A DNA stretch of 64,000 nucleotides. It comes from Pseudomonadota bacterium. GTDB taxonomy: Bacteria; Pseudomonadota; Alphaproteobacteria; Sphingomonadales; Sphingomonadaceae. The stretch spans positions 186,001 through 250,000 of the forward strand of contig JAEWEY010000005.1 in assembly GCA_023389105.1 (NCBI GenBank), written 5' to 3'. The position numbers were made by a program, and so were the translations under genes. The first letter of the stretch is position 1; each line of letters begins with the position of its first letter. The notes beneath the pieces are model-generated. The model was given only the letters and a program-made list of their open reading frames with translations. It was not told where the DNA came from and did not search any database. Below, piece after piece: positions 63,309 to 64,000 of the stretch.

Positions 63309-64000
63309 TCTCCAGTCGTCGCGCCTATCTGGCCGGCGCGGCGTTCGCGCTGATCGTCTTGGCGATTGCTGCGGCCTTCTGGCCGGGCGTCGCCATGTAC
63401 GACACGGTGACGCAGTACCGTCAGGTTCTCGACGGAGCGGTGGACGACTGGCACCCGCCGGCGATGGTTCGGCTCTGGCGGGCACTGGCGCCGCTCGGGT
63501 CGGGCACTGCGCCGATGTTCGCGCTGCAGGTCGCGCTTTATGTCGTCGGCTTTACGCTGATCATCACAGCCGTCGCTCGCGCACGAAGGACTAGGGCGGT
63601 TGCGGCCGTCTTGGTGCTGGCCCTATCGCCATTGCTTGTCGGTTGGCAGATGGTGGTGCTGAAGGACGCGCAAATGGAGGGCGCGCTCCTCGCCGCAATC
63701 GGGATTTTTGCCTTCTTCAGCCTTGCCGGGAGGCGGACGCCGGCAATCGCAATGATCGCAATGGCAGCCCTGCTTATTTACGCGACGCTGGTCCGCGCAA
63801 ACGCCGTGTTTGCGACCGTACCGCTGGCCGTAATCCTGCTCTTGAGCACCCAAAAGTTTCGGATCCAGGCAGCGATCGGTGCGGTCATGATTATCGCGGT
63901 GCTCGCGGTGATGCCGACGATCAACGAGCGCTTGTTTGCCGCCTCACCCAGCGGCGTCGCGAAAAGTCTGCCCGTGTACGATCTTGCTGCCATCGCGGTT
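63305..64000 (+). CDS. Polytopic membrane protein, N-terminal part (runs off the window)
   Basis: An open frame without stop from 63305 to the window end. After a short N-terminus (SSRRAYLAGAAFALIVLAIA) there is a loop MYDTVTQYRQVLDGAVDDWH followed by PPAMVRLW, then at least five further hydrophobic segments, with VLKDAQMEGALLAAIG between two of them. A PGxxxxDTxxQ...DWHPP loop is seen in glycosyltransferase-like membrane proteins, so a role in polysaccharide or lipid glycosylation is possible but unproven. The start codon is unclear: CTG 63305 overlaps the lpdA stop, TTG lies near 63359 and ATG at 63395. Confidence 0.6.
   Translation, partial: MISSRRAYLAGAAFALIVLAIAAAFWPGVAMYDTVTQYRQVLDGAVDDWHPPAMVRLWRALAPLGSGTAPMFALQVALYVVGFTLIITAVARARRTRAVAAVLVLALSPLLVGWQMVVLKDAQMEGALLAAIGIFAFFSLAGRRTPAIAMIAMAALLIYATLVRANAVFATVPLAVILLLSTQKFRIQAAIGAVMIIAVLAVMPTINERLFAASPSGVAKSLPVYDLAAIAV

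Overview
The window is high-GC chromosomal core sequence from an alphaproteobacterium, most likely a member of the Sphingomonadaceae. Support: a CtrA response regulator, a complete PhyR-NepR-EcfG general stress response (GSR) locus, the argS-SPOR-nagZ-scpAB-tatABC gene order, methionine synthase encoded as two genes, Asn/Ala-rich small lipoproteins, and a sphingomonad-type interspersed hairpin repeat. I saw no phage, insertion sequence, CRISPR array, rRNA or tRNA. Genes are closely packed, with many 4-base start/stop overlaps and several tail-to-tail overlaps.

Layout. 1-1610: the N-terminus of a PAS sensor protein and two small envelope proteins (minus). 1946-3295: ftsZ, preceded by a cluster of GANTC sites and without ftsQA beside it. 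3437-14575: a plus-strand run for cell envelope, translation and division (TPR/SPOR protein, dgt, two small secreted proteins, argS, SPOR protein, nagZ, S10 peptidase, scpA, scpB, tatABC). 14707-18655: the GSR locus, with a PhyP-like HisKA_2 protein and nepR on the minus strand, divergent phyR, a 51-residue membrane protein behind a consensus EcfG promoter, ecfG, and a 45-residue second NepR-like protein facing ecfG. 18775-21920: glnE and bcp. 22320-26843: two tandem M20 peptidases, zapE and a thioesterase (minus). 26944-29041: a Sel1 protein, a lone sdhB and two related small secreted proteins.

29267-37256: a TCA-cycle cluster (mdh, unknown, sucD, sucA, sucB, lpd) that lacks sucC. 37273-42735: a DUF4336-like protein, an M28 peptidase, sppA and a MATE transporter. 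42732-44902: groESL with a CIRCE operator. 44855-45363: two small lipoproteins. 45500-51074: a methionine-cycle operon (ArsR-methyltransferase fusion, metF, split metH) behind a palindromic operator that fills the promoter spacer. 51103-56905: a DsbD-like protein, an amidohydrolase, ilvA and bpt. 56966-57679: ctrA, with GANTC sites and a CtrA half-site upstream. 57845-59837: an RluA-type pseudouridine synthase, arfB, a free-methionine sulfoxide reductase and a UspA protein. 59964-63308: pdhC, a small membrane protein, a thioesterase and a second lpd. The window ends inside a membrane protein gene.

The most interesting part is the GSR locus. It holds a second, minimal NepR-like ORF missed by length filters, a PhyP-like protein whose ATPase domain lacks the expected Asn residues, and one exact plus several one-mismatch EcfG promoters. 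Also notable are GANTC clusters upstream of ftsZ and ctrA, a probably leaderless ArsR-methyltransferase gene, and a groEL terminator lying inside an antisense lipoprotein gene.
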